Below, one piece after another: positions 51,645 through 64,000 of a stretch of DNA of 64,000 nucleotides. Numbering within the stretch: position 1 is the stretch's first letter; the number at the start of each line of letters is the position of its first letter. The notes beneath the pieces were generated by a model that worked only from the letters and a program-made list of their open reading frames with translations, was not told where the DNA came from and did not search any database. Location: positions 15,393,519 to 15,457,518 of the forward strand of contig NC_135569.1 of the NCBI RefSeq assembly GCF_964340395.1, written 5' to 3'. The stretch is from Glandiceps talaboti (Eukaryota > Hemichordata > Enteropneusta > Spengelidae). The translations under genes were made by a program, and so were the position numbers.

Positions 51645-51824
51645 TTAAGTCAGACGATTACACAGACACAGAGTGGCATTGTTGTTAGATCTTGGAGACA
51701 CCTACAAGGAAAAACAAAACATTTACCATTTAAACGTCTCAGAATAAAGTATTGAGACTTACACTTGTAATGATATTTCATTCGCACGTGAAAAATAAAA
51801 TACACGCGCAAGCATGCGCGCGCG

Positions 51825-51888
<64 letters not shown>

Positions 51889-52557
51889 TGACATCTTAAA
51901 CTGTGTCATCGCCAACAATGGCAAGATAACAGTTTGATCAGAACTTTCATATATACTGTTCAACTTCATTTAATTAAATTGTGTATTTTAAATTGTGTAT
52001 TTTAAATTATTTCAGTTAGACCGGGGAAAAGTGAAATATAAATATACAAATAAGTATTTGCTTAATTTCATACCGTGATTGATTTCCAGTATCCAATAAA
52101 AGGGAATTATTTGTGTATTCAATTATATATAAGTATTTATGTTATCTTACCCGGCATACATCTTGTCTCCATCGTCCTTCATCATCACTCCAATAGTCAC
52201 ATCTGTGCTGAGCTATACCCACAGTAAAGTTGGTCTGAATATCTGTAATGATGAAATATTGCTTGTCATTTATCAATACATTGATTTATAAATTGAATAA
52301 CTGGCTTAGTAATGTTAGGTTCTTTTCAGGTTCTTTCAATAGTCTTCTCTTTATTATCGATACAGTTGTTAATTTATGGAGCATTTATGTTATCATTATA
52401 CTAGAATAGCGTAATAGTTGTTGTCATATTTTAATACTTGCTGTTATTCATTCCATTATCAGACGAGAATGTATGTATGTATGTATGTATGTATGTATGT
52501 ATGTATGTATGTATGTATGTATGTATGTATGTATGTATGTGTATGTGTGTGTGTGTG

Positions 52558-52596
<39 letters not shown>

Positions 52597-55500
52597 CGAG
52601 TGTATGTGCGGGCATGCGTCAGTGTATAACTACATTTGCACATCATATTCCGTTTTACTTGTAAATAACAACGGTCAACCAGATGAATTGTATCATGTGT
52701 ATTACAAACAAACAAACAAACAAACAAACAAACAAACAAACCATGCTTCTTTCCATTTCTGAGGTCACTCACCTGCTGGCAAGTCAAAGTTAAATGTATA
52801 ATTTCCATTATACCAGATTTCATGTTCTGGGACGAATACATCGAACGATGTACCATTTATCTTGACAGTTGCTGTGTATATCCTCTCACTGGTGTTTCTA
52901 AGGCTGTTCTGGTAGTACACCTTAACAGTTGTGTTTGCCAGAATGTGTGCTGTGCCAACAAGAGTAAGTTGCAGAGCAGCAAATGGTTGTGAGACCTGAA
53001 ACATGGTATAATATAAGCATAGACGTTAAAGGGGAACAAAGCAGAGGATGGTATTATCTCATATAGCTGCATTTCCTTATGTCTACATACCTAGAACAGT
53101 CATTGTCATCAATCCTGCATTGAACGACCTTTCTAAACTAGAGTTTTAAAAATTCACAAATCTATCACAGAATTAAAGGCCCTACTGCACATCGGGGAGA
53201 GACATTTAGAGACACAAAGTTAGTATTGCTACGTCTCTTCAAGACTTCAACCATTGCCCGAGTAATTGCTCAGGTTATCGGTTCAAGAATGTGAAACACA
53301 TGTGTTTGTTTCCCAGAATGCCTCATCCCGGAGTATAGGCGGCCTTTTCTGGCCGATTTCCAAATTGTATAATTCTATTTTAGATAGATGGTGTAAAATT
53401 AGTGAAAATGTATGGGTCCTTTAAGCATAGAGAAATGCAGCAATTATATGAAACTAGCCTAGCCGTTGTTCGCAATTCATGTAGCTATTTTGATGTTAAC
53501 CATGAACTTCCTGTTGTTCGTGTTTGACCATAGATCTTGACCATAGACCAAATATCTATTTGACTATTACTTTTAGCATCACAGGACGGATAAATGACGT
53601 AGTCGCACATTGTTTTTATTTACGATATTCCCTCGAATGTATTCAGTTTGGCTTGTATAAGGTACACAAGTGTTAACGTTATACATGTCATGGAGAATTG
53701 GGTGTTATTACTACCACTATATAGTGTACTGTTATCAAAATATATATTACATTTACCTCTCCACCCCAGGTATAATTCTTCCAATCATCAGAGATGGTCA
53801 CTATCACATTTTCACCGAGGTAACGTCTAGACGATTGTCTTCCTAACCATACTCCAATATCTTCCTTCGTGTCAGTTACTGTAAAAGCAAGGAAACTAAT
53901 TTTCATGAAATTCATTTATTGTTTCACTGTCAGTGCACAGCTTTTATGTATTACAAGGACTTAGTTCATTTTTCATTTTTTTCCTGTCTATGATATAAGA
54001 TGATCTAGGTAGTAACAGTACTCAATCTTAGTCATTCATAATGAGTACATTGTCTAAATGACGCAATTTAATTATATATATGAACTATATATATATTCAT
54101 ATAGGTATAGAAATGTTGACGATAATATTAATAGAATTGAAATTTTATCCACCCACACAACAAACGTATTCAATAGAAACCTGCTTTGTTAAAAATTCCA
54201 GGATATGGAATGACAGGCTGGAAAATAGGAGATTAGTATTGTAGCTAGGAAAATAGAGAGCCCTCATCCCCACCCCACTCCCAGTATGAAAACTTAACAG
54301 AATGCTGGCCATGGATACTATCGTATCTACTTAAATTAACCCCCCCCCCCCTTCCTTCAGTCTTGTAACGTGACAATGACTGGTGTACAAATATCACTCT
54401 GATTAATCTCTCTCATAGTGAATGATCATACCAACAAGACCCTGGCCAGTTTTTCGGTGACATACGTTTGAATAACGTTATTCAAGTAACTCGTGTAAAC
54501 CTACAAATATTTCATTTATAGTATTAAAATGTAGTCTAAGCAGGCTTACCATTGATCTTGGTCCCATTGGTAAAAGTGTACGTCAAACCGAGTACGTCAT
54601 AGATAAATTCCTGTCCTCTTCCACTGAATGGATTGCCAGTGATTCTGTAAGACTGTAATGTAAAACAAATAAGTTGCTTAGTTGTGTTTGTTGACAGAAA
54701 TATAATATATTATTGATACATAAATCAGGAAGGAAAACGCATTGTTACGTTGATTTCAGACTCAACCTTCGTTGTCAATCTCTTTTTTTTTTTAAATCTG
54801 ATGTTATAGTAAAATATGGCTAGATCTACCATTTATCTTCCATTTATTTACCCATGATTTATTACCTTCGTATATTGTCGTTTGTTTTCCCAAGGAAGAG
54901 GGGATCAGATCTCAGAATGACAAAAACAAAAAACAAATGCCAATATACGGAGGAAATGGGTAAATAAAGGAACCTACACTTTAAATAGGACGTTACATTC
55001 CAGTTATCAAAAAAAAAGATTTTATAGTTTGGTCACTTAGAGCGCTGTTCCTAAGGGGTTGTCGAATCCAGAAGTGTGGGGGGGGGGGCTATCATCACGT
55101 GATTGTTAGGGCAATTATCACGTGATTGTTGGGTTAGGTTGTGCTGGATTACCTTCCATGAAAGAATTACCCTTTCCCAGTATTACCGACAAAAGTTGGT
55201 AACGGCCAAATATTCAAAACTTTGAGGTCACGAGTAGTTTCCGGATTAATGAACAAAAAATATTGAGGAATAATATCATTATACCTGGGCAAGCATAATT
55301 TATGAAAAGTCTAGAAAATATAAGTGGTGATTTTGTACGTTTTGACATGTATTAGAGCACCATAGTACCAATGATGTAGATGCGTGTTGTAGTGACATAA
55401 AATGACCAGGGCGTAAATTCCATAGTATCTTGTTGTAACGCGTTCAACTTGGCTTGCGTGAGGTATACAATGTTAAGTCTATTTTAGGAGTACTTGTCAA

Positions 55501-58500
55501 AGACATTTCCATAATTATTTGAGTTTCGTTACCTTTGCATATACATGACTGTTCTTTTCCAGCATTGGGAATAAGGTATCTGCAGATGGAATTTCAAAGC
55601 CGCAATAATGACCCAGATCAACTGTCTTGTTTACCATACCGTCTACAGTCCCAGACTCCATATTCAGCAAGACACTTGAAGTGTTGATGACTACAGGGCG
55701 ATTATCAGGTTCCATCTTGTTCAGAATAAAATCAGCTGTCTTATCCAGGATGTTCATGGTTTTCTCGGTTAAATCTCTGGCGTTCTCAGGACTTAGAGTT
55801 TCGTTATCCGGTGATGACTTCATTATGGTTGAAGTACTATCCATCACATTATCAACAATCGACACTAGAGCTGTGAACGATTTCTTAATTAAGAACTTGC
55901 AAGTTTATATTCTTAAACTTTCGAAAAATTTCAAAACAATTTTATGTTCTGTAATTGTTTATGAGAGTGGATTATTTACACATTTGGATGTAAGTCAACC
56001 CCAAAACAACTACTAATTAGTGATAGTATATAATGTTCAAACTGTTGACAAATTTAAATCCTGCAAAGCATATGCATATTAAGATTGAAAATATAATCAC
56101 AAGACCTAGTTATAGATATGGTTAGTTTTAATTAATTAGGGAGGAGTAAAGGCTTTTACTCTTTGTGAAAAATCAATAATCTAGACCATTACAAAGATTT
56201 CATGTACAATTAGTTGCACTAATTTATTCATTTCTTTTTTTTATTCGAATTTCTGTAAAGATTTTTGAAATATGCTATTGGGTATTTCCAATACTACAGA
56301 TTTGCTTTCCAGGATGATAATAATCAAAACTGTACATCAAGCTATCTGATTACACGAGATGTGACGATGCATATATTTTATCACATGTTTATTGTTATTA
56401 GGGATATTGACACATTGCAAACTAAAAACAGGAGGTTTCTATCAAATAAATGGATCTTACCTTGAGCTATCTCTTTGCTCTCTTCCAACGTTACATTCAA
56501 TCCTTGGAGATTCTCTGTGATATTATACAAGTCATTCATTTTCTCTTTGAGCTGAAAATTACAAAATGACAGAGTTCCGAATTGTTATGTCTTCTGGATA
56601 ATACATTTTTTTCATTCGTTCAAAAGTGAAGGAAAAGTTTAGTCAGGCTTTATTTGTTCGCGTAATACACGTGTATTGATTACTGCCATCAACTTACATA
56701 ATAATTTTGCTGGATGATAAAATAGTACCTCGGGAACTGACTCTTTTTTCGATTGAACAGCACTTGAAATTTATTCAGAGGATTTTCTACACGAGTCTAT
56801 GGGTGAACGTCAATGATGACATAACAAACAATGTAATATATATGTCATGACATTTTATATTTGTCAACATATATATATTAATATTCATAATTTAATTTAT
56901 AACATTAACAAAAGGAAGTTACTTTTACAAAACAGTGGTAATCCCTGTAAATGTTGGCAAGTTGTGAAAAAATGCTCTTTCCAAAAAATCAACGGCTGCC
57001 AACTGAAAGTTTTTGATTGGTTGGTTGATTGTTGACACCAATATCGATAGCCTATCATTACAGCTTCTCTGGATATGAATTACTAACCTACAAATCACGT
57101 GTTACTTCTTTGGAACATATATCCTTTTATGGGGTAATATAAGAGGCTGTCAAACTTATAATGAGTCTATTTTTTTTTGGTGATATCAAATTCTAGTTCC
57201 ATTCGCCTGTCTGTTGTGGTGCATTGATGAGAGATCTGTCTAGGCATCAAACTCACGTTTAAAATGAGTGATAAGTTGGCTGAAGTGAACAGTTGACATG
57301 TCCCCAAGTTTTCATATTTACAAATACTATTGGGAGTTCAGTTTATGTCGTCTGCTCCGATCCGAATGTTGTAGTCTACGGTACAGTGATAGTGAACTCT
57401 GTGAATTGTTCCTCAATAGGACAGAATAGTTTATGGGAAATTATGAAGGGATTTTTGAAAGCAGCCGAGTTGCATGTTTTGTGTATCGCGTATTTGTACA
57501 AATCATTGCCTACTGAAGTCAAGGTATGCATGGTTCTCGACTCGGTTGGAGTGGAAACAGGTGTACGTGTCCTTTCATAAAAATGATACTAGTAGAAGAG
57601 GTTACACTGACCGACAGGAGTACGTGTCCTATTATAAAAATGATGCTAGTAAAAGAGGTTACACTGACCGACAGGTGTACGTGTCCTATCATAAAATTGA
57701 TGCTAGTAAAAGAGGTTACACTGACCGACAGGTGTACGTGTCCTATCATAAAATTGATGCTAGTAAAAGAGGTTACACTGACCGACAGGTGTACGTGTCC
57801 TATCATAAAATTGATGCTAGTAAAAGAGGTTACACTGACCGACAGGTGTACGTGTCCTATCATCAAATTGATGCTAGTAAAAGAGGTTACACTGACTGAC
57901 AGGAGTACGTGTCCTATCATAAAATTGATGCTAGTAAAAGAACTTACACCGACCGACAGGTGTACGTGTCCTATCATAAAATTGATGCTAGTAAAAGAAC
58001 TTACACTGACCGACAGGTGTACGTGTCCTATCATAAAATTGATGCTAGTAAAAGAGGTTACACTGACCGACAGGTGTACGTGTCCTATCATAAAATTGAT
58101 GCTAGTAAAAGAACTTACACTGACCGACAGGTGTACGTGTCCTATCATAAAATTGATGCTAGTAAAAGAACTTACACTGACCGACAGGTGTACGTGTCCT
58201 ATCATAAAATTGATGCTAGTAAAAGAGGTTACACTGACTGACAGGAGTACGTGTCCTATCATAAAATTGATGCTAGTAAAAGAGGTTACACTGACCGACA
58301 GGTGTACGTGTCCTATCATAAAATTGATGCTAGTAAAAGAGGTTACACTGACCGACAGGTGTATGTGTCCTATCATAAAAATGATGCCAGTAAAAGAGGT
58401 TACACTGACCGACAGGTGTATGTGTCCTATCATAAAATTGATGCCAGTAAAAGAACTTACACTGACCGACAGGTGTACGTGTCCTATCATAAAAATGATG

Positions 58501-61500
58501 CCAGTAAAAGAGGTTACACTGACCGACAGGTGTACGTGTCCTATCATAAAATTGATGCTAGTAAAAGAGGTTACACTGACCGACAGGTGTACGTGTCCTA
58601 TCATCAAATTGATGCCAGTAAAAGAGGTTACACTGACCGACAGGTGTACGTGTCCTATCATAAAATTGATGCTAGTAAAAGAGGTTACACTGACCGACAG
58701 GTGTACGTGTCCTGTCATAAAAACGATAAAAAGAGGTTACACTGATCGATAGGTGTATGTGTCCTGTCATAAAAATGATGCTAGTAAAAGCGCTTACACT
58801 GACCGACTTACCATGAATGGTAGCTAGGCTATGTAGCCCACACGAATATAGGGGTACACGAAAATTATGCTAATTAGGTACGGTAATTATAGGTACCCAT
58901 GTACATGTCCCCTTAGTAAGTTGATATCTTGATACATCATCTACGTACCTACGTATCTTAGTTTAAAACTTCATACAGGTGAATGTAACATATTGGAAAT
59001 AGTTTTCAGATAGTAGGAGGAGGTTTAGAGTTGGTTCAACCATTTTGAATCTTGGTACTTCTGCATGTCATTTTGGGCTGTATAGCCTGTGCACTCCATT
59101 AGGGAGCCAACATTATTTATGTCGGGGGGGGGGGGGTTCAGAGGAATTGTTTTGAAAGGCCAGAAAATGTAAGTAAACCCCCCTGCCTGGCTTGAATGTT
59201 TTGATTGACCCCACCCCCCCCCCCATATGTCGAATGTGTAAGCATTTTCATAATGGCTATGTATATGCAATATGCACTGAAAAAATCTACCAGAAAAAAC
59301 ACTGTGTTAATAAATAACTTGCATAATCGTGTATATATAGGTGTGTTCTGTGCTTCAGTGTTAGCACAAAATGTAAGCAGCCCCCTTTCACTCCCCAGTT
59401 TTTGAGTATCCTCCCTTCTAGCTTAGCATTTTTGAGTGACCCCTCCCTCAGGTCATCTCCCTTAGGCAAAATAGACATTTGTCTGGGATCTTTTCCTAGG
59501 GTAGCAGTCGTTAATTCGATTTGGAGATTACCAAACCAGAAAGTCTACGAAGTAATTCAATGTCAATCACACTCCATCGAGTCACGAAGCAGGGCGCGAA
59601 GCATGCCATATACAAACCATTTCAAGTAATACCGTGAGCCAAAAAGGTGGTTTAGTCATAAATGTACTTTTCTAATGGGCCGATCAATATACAGATTATC
59701 CCTAGAATTAGAAATGATCGCGTAGCAGATAAAATTAATTTAAACCCAGTCACTGCACGACACATGTACAGAGTTCAGAGGTGATACGTGTCAGGTCAGA
59801 TGTCTTGAAAGCAGGTGGGGTGGGCATAAAAGGTTATTCTTATCTTGTTCCCGGATTTTGTCAATATACTGGTATAATCCAATAGCGATAAACCACCCCA
59901 TGGGAATGGAGTATCAGTCGGTTTTGACTAGTGAACTCAATATATGTACGCTATCACTCGTGCATATATTTCGTTCACTGATCGCAATCTCAAGGTATAC
60001 CATCCCCAGGGCCTAGTAGGGTGTTTTATTGCTTATATAGTTAGTATGCATGGATGATGTCACTATGGAAACCATATCAGATTAATACACACAGTTGTTA
60101 CATATAACTGAGTTCATACCTGTTCATTTGAGACAGCTGTAGTAGAGTTGTCTGGTTCTAAAGCCGCCAGTTGTGAAAGTACTTCTTTGCTTATATTTTG
60201 CTGCGTTTCCATTATCGATTCTAAAAACATGACATATATTTTAATATAATCATAACTATATACAGCAATATCGAATAAAATGAGGTGTTAATGTAAGCTT
60301 ATCTCAATAAAGCTCGCAAAATATAATAACGATTTCAAAATTTAGCGTCGTAGTTTTGTGTTACTTTCTGGGGTAGCTTAGTACAACGTTTCAGTGTCTA
60401 AGTTCTGGTAATTGTGGGTAGATTGGCAGAACGTAAACGATTCTCCAACTCTAACTATCTTTCTCGGGTCTAAGTTAGGAATTAGCTATACAGGTATCGT
60501 TACATACACGTACGCTCTTACACTCAGGCAGAGAGAGACACCTCACACGTCAACAGTTGAGTTGTAATCAACATGACGCCATTGTAGGACCTGAGGGGGA
60601 TTATGGTGGTGATGACGTCATTGCAGGACCTTTGAATTGAATTCAAATTTATTCCACTTGGAAATGAAAACAAAATATACATTGAATTTCTTTGACTGTA
60701 GCATAAAACAGAATTCTGGTGAGGGTCATGGAATAAAAAATAAAAAAAACTAAGCAAAGTCCATGGACCAAACGTCCATGAAAATTAAGGCAAATTAGGG
60801 ATAAGAATTATAACAACAAAAATACATCTTTTGCAAATAGTGATGGAGATTATGTCTGTGGCAACATTATATAAATATACAGACACTCTCGCGGTATAGA
60901 AAATGATATGAATAGAAATAAACAAAGTATACAGTACAAAAATGTGAAAATTATAGGGGTAAAGGGACAGGAAGATGTACGTACCTTGTGATGATGTCAT
61001 TGTAGGACCTGGTGTAGTCGGTGGTGATGATGTCATTGTAGGACCTGGTGTAGTTAATGGTGGTGATGATGTCATTGTAGGACCTGGTGTAGTTAATGGT
61101 GGTGATGATGTCATTGTAGGACCTGGTGTAGTCGGTGGTGATGATGTCATTGTAGGACCTGGTGTAGTTAATGGTGGTGATGATGTCATTGTAGGACCTG
61201 GTGTAGTTAATGGTGGTGATGATGTCATTGTAGGACCTGGTGTAGTTAATGGTGGTGATGATGTCATTGTAGGACCTGGTGTAGTTGATGGTGGTGATGA
61301 TGTCATTGTAGGACCTGGTGTAGTTGATGGCTGTGATGACGTCATTGTAGGACCTGGTGTAGTTAATGGTGGTGATGACGTCGTTGTAGGACCTGGTGTA
61401 GTTGATGGTGGTGATGATGTCATTGTAGGACCTGGTGTAGTTGATGGTGGTGATGATGTCATTGTAGGACCTGGTGTAGTTGATGGTGGTGATGATGTCA

Positions 61501-64000
61501 TTGTAGGACCTGGTGTAGTTGATGGTGGTGATGATGTCATTGTAGGACCTGGTGTAGTTGATGGTGGTGATGATGTCATTGTAGGACCTGGTGTAGTTAA
61601 TGGTGGTGATGACATCATTGTAGGACCTGGTGTAGTTGATGGTGGTGATGACGTCATTGTAGGACCTGGTGTAGTTGATGGTGGTGATGATGTATATGTA
61701 GGACCTGGTGTAGTTGATGGTGGTGATGACGTCATTGTAGGACCTGGTGTAGTTAATGGTGGTGATGATGTCATTGTAGGACCTGGTGTTGATGGTGGTG
61801 GTGGCGATGATGATGTATATGTAGGACCTGGTGTAGTTGATGGTGGTGATGACATCATTGTAGGACCTGGTGTAGTTGATGGTGGTGATGATGTATATGT
61901 AGGACCTGGTGTAGTTGATGGTGGTGATGATGTATATGTAGGACCTGGTGTAGTTGATGGTGGTGATGACGTCATTGTAGGACCTGGTGTAGTTAATGGT
62001 GGTGATGATGTATATGTAGGACCTGGTGTTAATGGTGGTGATGATGTCATTGTAGGACCTGGTGTAGTTAATGGTGGTGATGATGTCATTGTAGGACCTG
62101 GTGTTAATGGTGGTGATGATGTCATTGTAGGACCTGGTGTAGTTAATGGTGGTGATGACGTCATTGTAGGACCTGGTGTAGTTGATGGTGGTGATGACGT
62201 CATTGTAGGACCTGGTGTAGTTGATGGTGGTGATGATGTATATGTAGGACCTGGTGTAGTTAATGGTGCTGATGACGTCATTGTAGGACCTGGTGTTAAT
62301 GGTGGTGATGATGTCATTGTAGGACCTGGTGTAGTTAATGGTGGTGATGACGTCATTGTAGGACCTGGTGTTGATGGTGGTGATGATATCATTGCAGGAC
62401 CTGGTGTAGTTAATGGTGATGATGTCATTGTAGGACCTGGTGTAGTTAATGGTGGTGATGACATCATTGTAGGACCTGGTGTAGTTGATGGTGGTGATGA
62501 TGTATATGTAGGACCTGGTGTAGTTGATGGTGGTGATGACGTCATTGTAGGACCTGGTGTAGTTAATGGTGGTGATGATGTCATTGTAGGACCTGGTGTT
62601 GATGGTGGTGGTGGCGATGACGTCATTGTAGGACCTGGTGTTGATGGTGGTGGTGGTGGTGATGATGTCATTGTAGGACCTGGTGTAGTTGATGGTGGCG
62701 ATGATGTCATTGTAGGACCTGGTGTAGTTGATGGTGGTGATGATGTATATGTAGGACCTGGTGTAGTTGATGGTGGTGATGATGTATATGTAGGACCTGG
62801 TGTTGATGGTGGTGATGACGTCATTGTAGGACCTGGTGTTGATGGTGGTGATGATGTCATTGTAGGACCTGGTGTTGATGGTGGTGGTGGTGGTGATGAT
62901 GTCATTGTAGGACCTGGTGTTGATGGTGGTGATGACGTCATTGTAGGACCTGGTGTTGATGGTGCTGATGATGTCATTGTAGGACCTGGTGTAGTTAATG
63001 ATGGTGATGACGTCATTGTAGGACCTGGTGTAGTTGATAGTGGTGATGATGTCACTGTAGGACCTGGTGTTAATGGTGGTGATGATGTCATTGTAGGACC
63101 TGGTGTTGATGGTGGTGGTGGTGATGATGTCATTGTAGGACCTGGTGTAGTTAATGGTGATGATGTCATTGTAGGACCTGGTGTAGTTAATGATGGTGAT
63201 GACGTCATTGTAGGACCTGGTGTAGTTGATGGTGGTGATGACATCATTGTAGGACCTGGTGTAGTTAATGGTGGTGATGATGTCATTGTAGGACCTGGTG
63301 TAGTTGATGGCTGTGATGACGTCACTATAGGACCTGGTGTAGTTGATGGTGGTGATGATGTATATGTAGGACCTGGTGTAGTTGATGGTGGTGATGATAT
63401 CATTGTAGGACCTGGTGTAATTAATGGTGGCGATGATGTTACTGTAGGACCTGGTGTAGTTGATGGTGGTGATGATATCATTGCAGGACCTGGTGTAGTT
63501 GATGGTGGTGATGATGTCACTGTAGGACCTGGTGTAGTTAATGGTGGTGATGACGTCATTGTAGGACCTGGTGTAGTTGATGGTGGTGATGATGTATATG
63601 TAGGACTTGGTGTTAATGGTGGCGATGACGTCATTGTAGGACCTGGTGTTGATGGTGGTGGTGGTGATGATGTCATTGTAGGACCTGGTGTTAATGGTGC
63701 TGATGACGGCATTGTAGGACCTGGTGTTAATGGTGCTGATGACGTCATTGTAGGACCTGGTGTTAATGGTGGTGATGATGTCATTGTAGGACCTGGTGTT
63801 GATGGTGGTGGTGGCGATGACGTCATTGTAGGACCTGGTGTTGATGGTGGTGGTGGTGATGATGTCATTGTAGGACCTGGTGTTAATGGTGCTGATGACG
63901 GCATTGTAGGACCTGGTGTTAATGGTGCTGATGACGTCATTGTAGGACCTGGTGTTAATGGTGGTGATGATGTCATTGTAGGACCTGGTGTAGTTAATGG
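51645..64000 (-). CDS. Polycystin-1-like ectodomain protein ending at its GPS, 5' partial
   Basis: Nine exons on the - strand: 64000-60985 (open at the window edge), 60220-60120, 56551-56461, 55870-55533, 54652-54550, 53878-53757, 52995-52773, 52242-52151 and 51701-51645. All phases join (4143 nt, 1380 residues plus TAA). Order: about 1000 residues of TPGPTMTSSPP-type Pro/Thr/Ser repeats (mucin-like stalk); a helical stretch (SIMETQQNISKEVLSQLAAL...); YCGFEIPSADTLFPMLEKNS; TGNPFSGRGQEF; SQPFAALQLTLVGT; WYNGNYTFNFDLP; then a GPS pattern, CDYW-x7-W-x4-C (52151-52242) plus ATLCLCNRLT (51645-51701). Many N-x-S/T sequons point to an extracellular protein. Region order fits PKD1/PKD1L/REJ proteins. 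The GPS His is Arg, and TAA follows the threonine, so no polycystin membrane domain is encoded here. Which PKD1L member, and whether a longer isoform exists, is unclear. Confidence 0.85.
51820..51887. repeat. (AC)n microsatellite
   Basis: AC dinucleotides preceded by a GCGC-rich start, in the last intron of the polycystin-like gene (51702-52150). Confidence 0.96.
52471..52593. repeat. (GTAT)n then (GT)n microsatellite
   Basis: Lies in intron 52243-52772 of the polycystin-like gene. A short CAAA tract at 52707-52741 lies close to the exon 52773-52995 donor. Confidence 0.95.
55195..55480 (+). repeat. Dispersed repeat, copy C
   Basis: Shares ATATTGAGGAATAAT, ACCAATGATGTAGATG, GTGACATAAAATGACCAGGG and CGTAAATTCCATAGTAT with copy B in the same order, with more divergence. 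It lies in intron 54653-55532. Confidence 0.65.
56552..57569 (-). other. Part of a polycystin-like intron without other features
   Basis: AT-rich intron sequence between exon 56461-56551 and the minisatellite. Short frames such as 57293-57580 lack splice or domain support. Confidence 0.6.
57560..58805. repeat. Minisatellite, 57-bp unit, about 21 copies
   Basis: Units GTGTACGTGTCCTATCAT, AAAATTGATGCTAGTAAAAG and GTTACACTGACCGACAG repeat every 57 bp (19 codons), which keeps two + frames and one - frame open for 110-408 codons. It lies in the intron 56552-60119 of the polycystin-like gene. No flanking splice signals join it to that gene. Confidence 0.96.
58806..60119 (-). other. Rest of polycystin-like intron
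   Basis: Unique sequence with poly-G and poly-C runs near 59127 and 59211. I see no gene or mobile element. Confidence 0.6.
60570..60635 (-). repeat. Decayed copies of the PTS coding unit inside the intron
   Basis: GACGCCATTGTAGGACCTG and GGTGGTGATGACGTCATTGC are units of the Pro/Thr/Ser array but lie 350 bp past the exon's donor. In coding sense they read GPAMTSSPP then a stop. The array once extended further, or copies were carried into the intron. Confidence 0.8.
60634..60790 (-). mobile_element. Retroelement 3'-end-like sequence within the PTS array relic
   Basis: In - sense the segment ends CCAAGTGGAATAAATTTGAA followed by TTCAATTCAAAGG, an AATAAA plus short tandem tail resembling a LINE/SINE 3' end. 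It directly abuts the decayed PTS units. No coding sequence; class uncertain. Confidence 0.4.
60985..64000 (-). repeat. Coding minisatellite, 36/39-nt unit, about 77 copies
   Basis: In-frame array encoding TPGPTMTSSPPL with optional extra Thr or Pro-Pro insertions (12-15 residues). Variation is mostly whole-codon, and MTSS alternates with YTSS, MISS and VTSS, so the frame is kept by selection or by unit size. Many units contain the palindrome TGACGTCA. Dense Thr/Ser next to Pro predicts heavy O-glycosylation. It continues beyond the window. Confidence 0.97.

Noticed and set aside
57519-58752. 408-codon + frame and 399-codon - frame
   Set aside because: The 57-bp unit is a multiple of three, so open frames persist on both strands at once. 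No start context, splice partner or domain was found.

Overview
The window is animal nuclear DNA, most likely from a marine invertebrate. It has spliced genes with GT-AG introns, AT-rich introns full of very long micro- and minisatellites, LINE and tRNA-SINE fragments, and four conserved metazoan-type genes. The sequence alone does not settle the phylum. Exons were assigned by matching reading phase, splice sites and remembered family sequence. No alignment was run.

Layout: (1) 1-5597, + strand, 3' part of an SLC7A-type cationic amino acid transporter (three exons; the first exon(s) lie left of the window). (2) 11672-21466, - strand, complete five-exon mitochondrial ribosomal protein L20 gene (MRPL20, 149 codons), whose short exons are easy to miss. 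(3) 21901-41676, + strand, complete 13-exon LSG1 gene (782 codons), a circularly permuted GTPase that acts in late cytoplasmic 60S subunit maturation. MRPL20 and LSG1 are head to head, 434 bp apart between start codons, so they probably share a promoter; one serves mitochondrial and the other cytosolic ribosomes. (4) 51645-64000, - strand, 3' part of a polycystin-1-like gene: a giant Pro/Thr/Ser-rich coding minisatellite, a polycystin-type ectodomain and a GPS motif that ends in a stop codon exactly at the usual cleavage point. SLC7A and MRPL20 are convergent, as are LSG1 and the polycystin-like gene.

The most unusual signal is in LSG1. Five of its twelve introns begin with tandem repeats whose unit contains the end of the preceding exon plus the 5' splice site. 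The exon-intron junction itself has been copied 2, 4, 7, about 22 and about 92 times. In the largest array (intron 4) most 35-bp units carry both a consensus GTAAGT donor and an AATAAA poly(A) hexamer. LSG1 intron 9 also looks like a minor-spliceosome (U12) AT-AC intron: ATATCCTTT at its start, a CTTTAAC branch site and a terminal AC.

Repeats and mobile elements: a 2.4-kb TTAA-flanked element with about 690-bp inverted ends inside an MRPL20 intron; a small TA-flanked MITE; a tRNA-derived SINE and a truncated second copy; a 5'-truncated LINE nested in a minisatellite; another LINE tail 16 bp upstream of an LSG1 acceptor; a dispersed repeat with at least three copies; a large imperfect inverted repeat at 43-47 kb; and a nearly perfect 75-bp-arm hairpin just downstream of the polycystin-like gene. 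No CRISPR array, rRNA gene or functional tRNA gene was seen.
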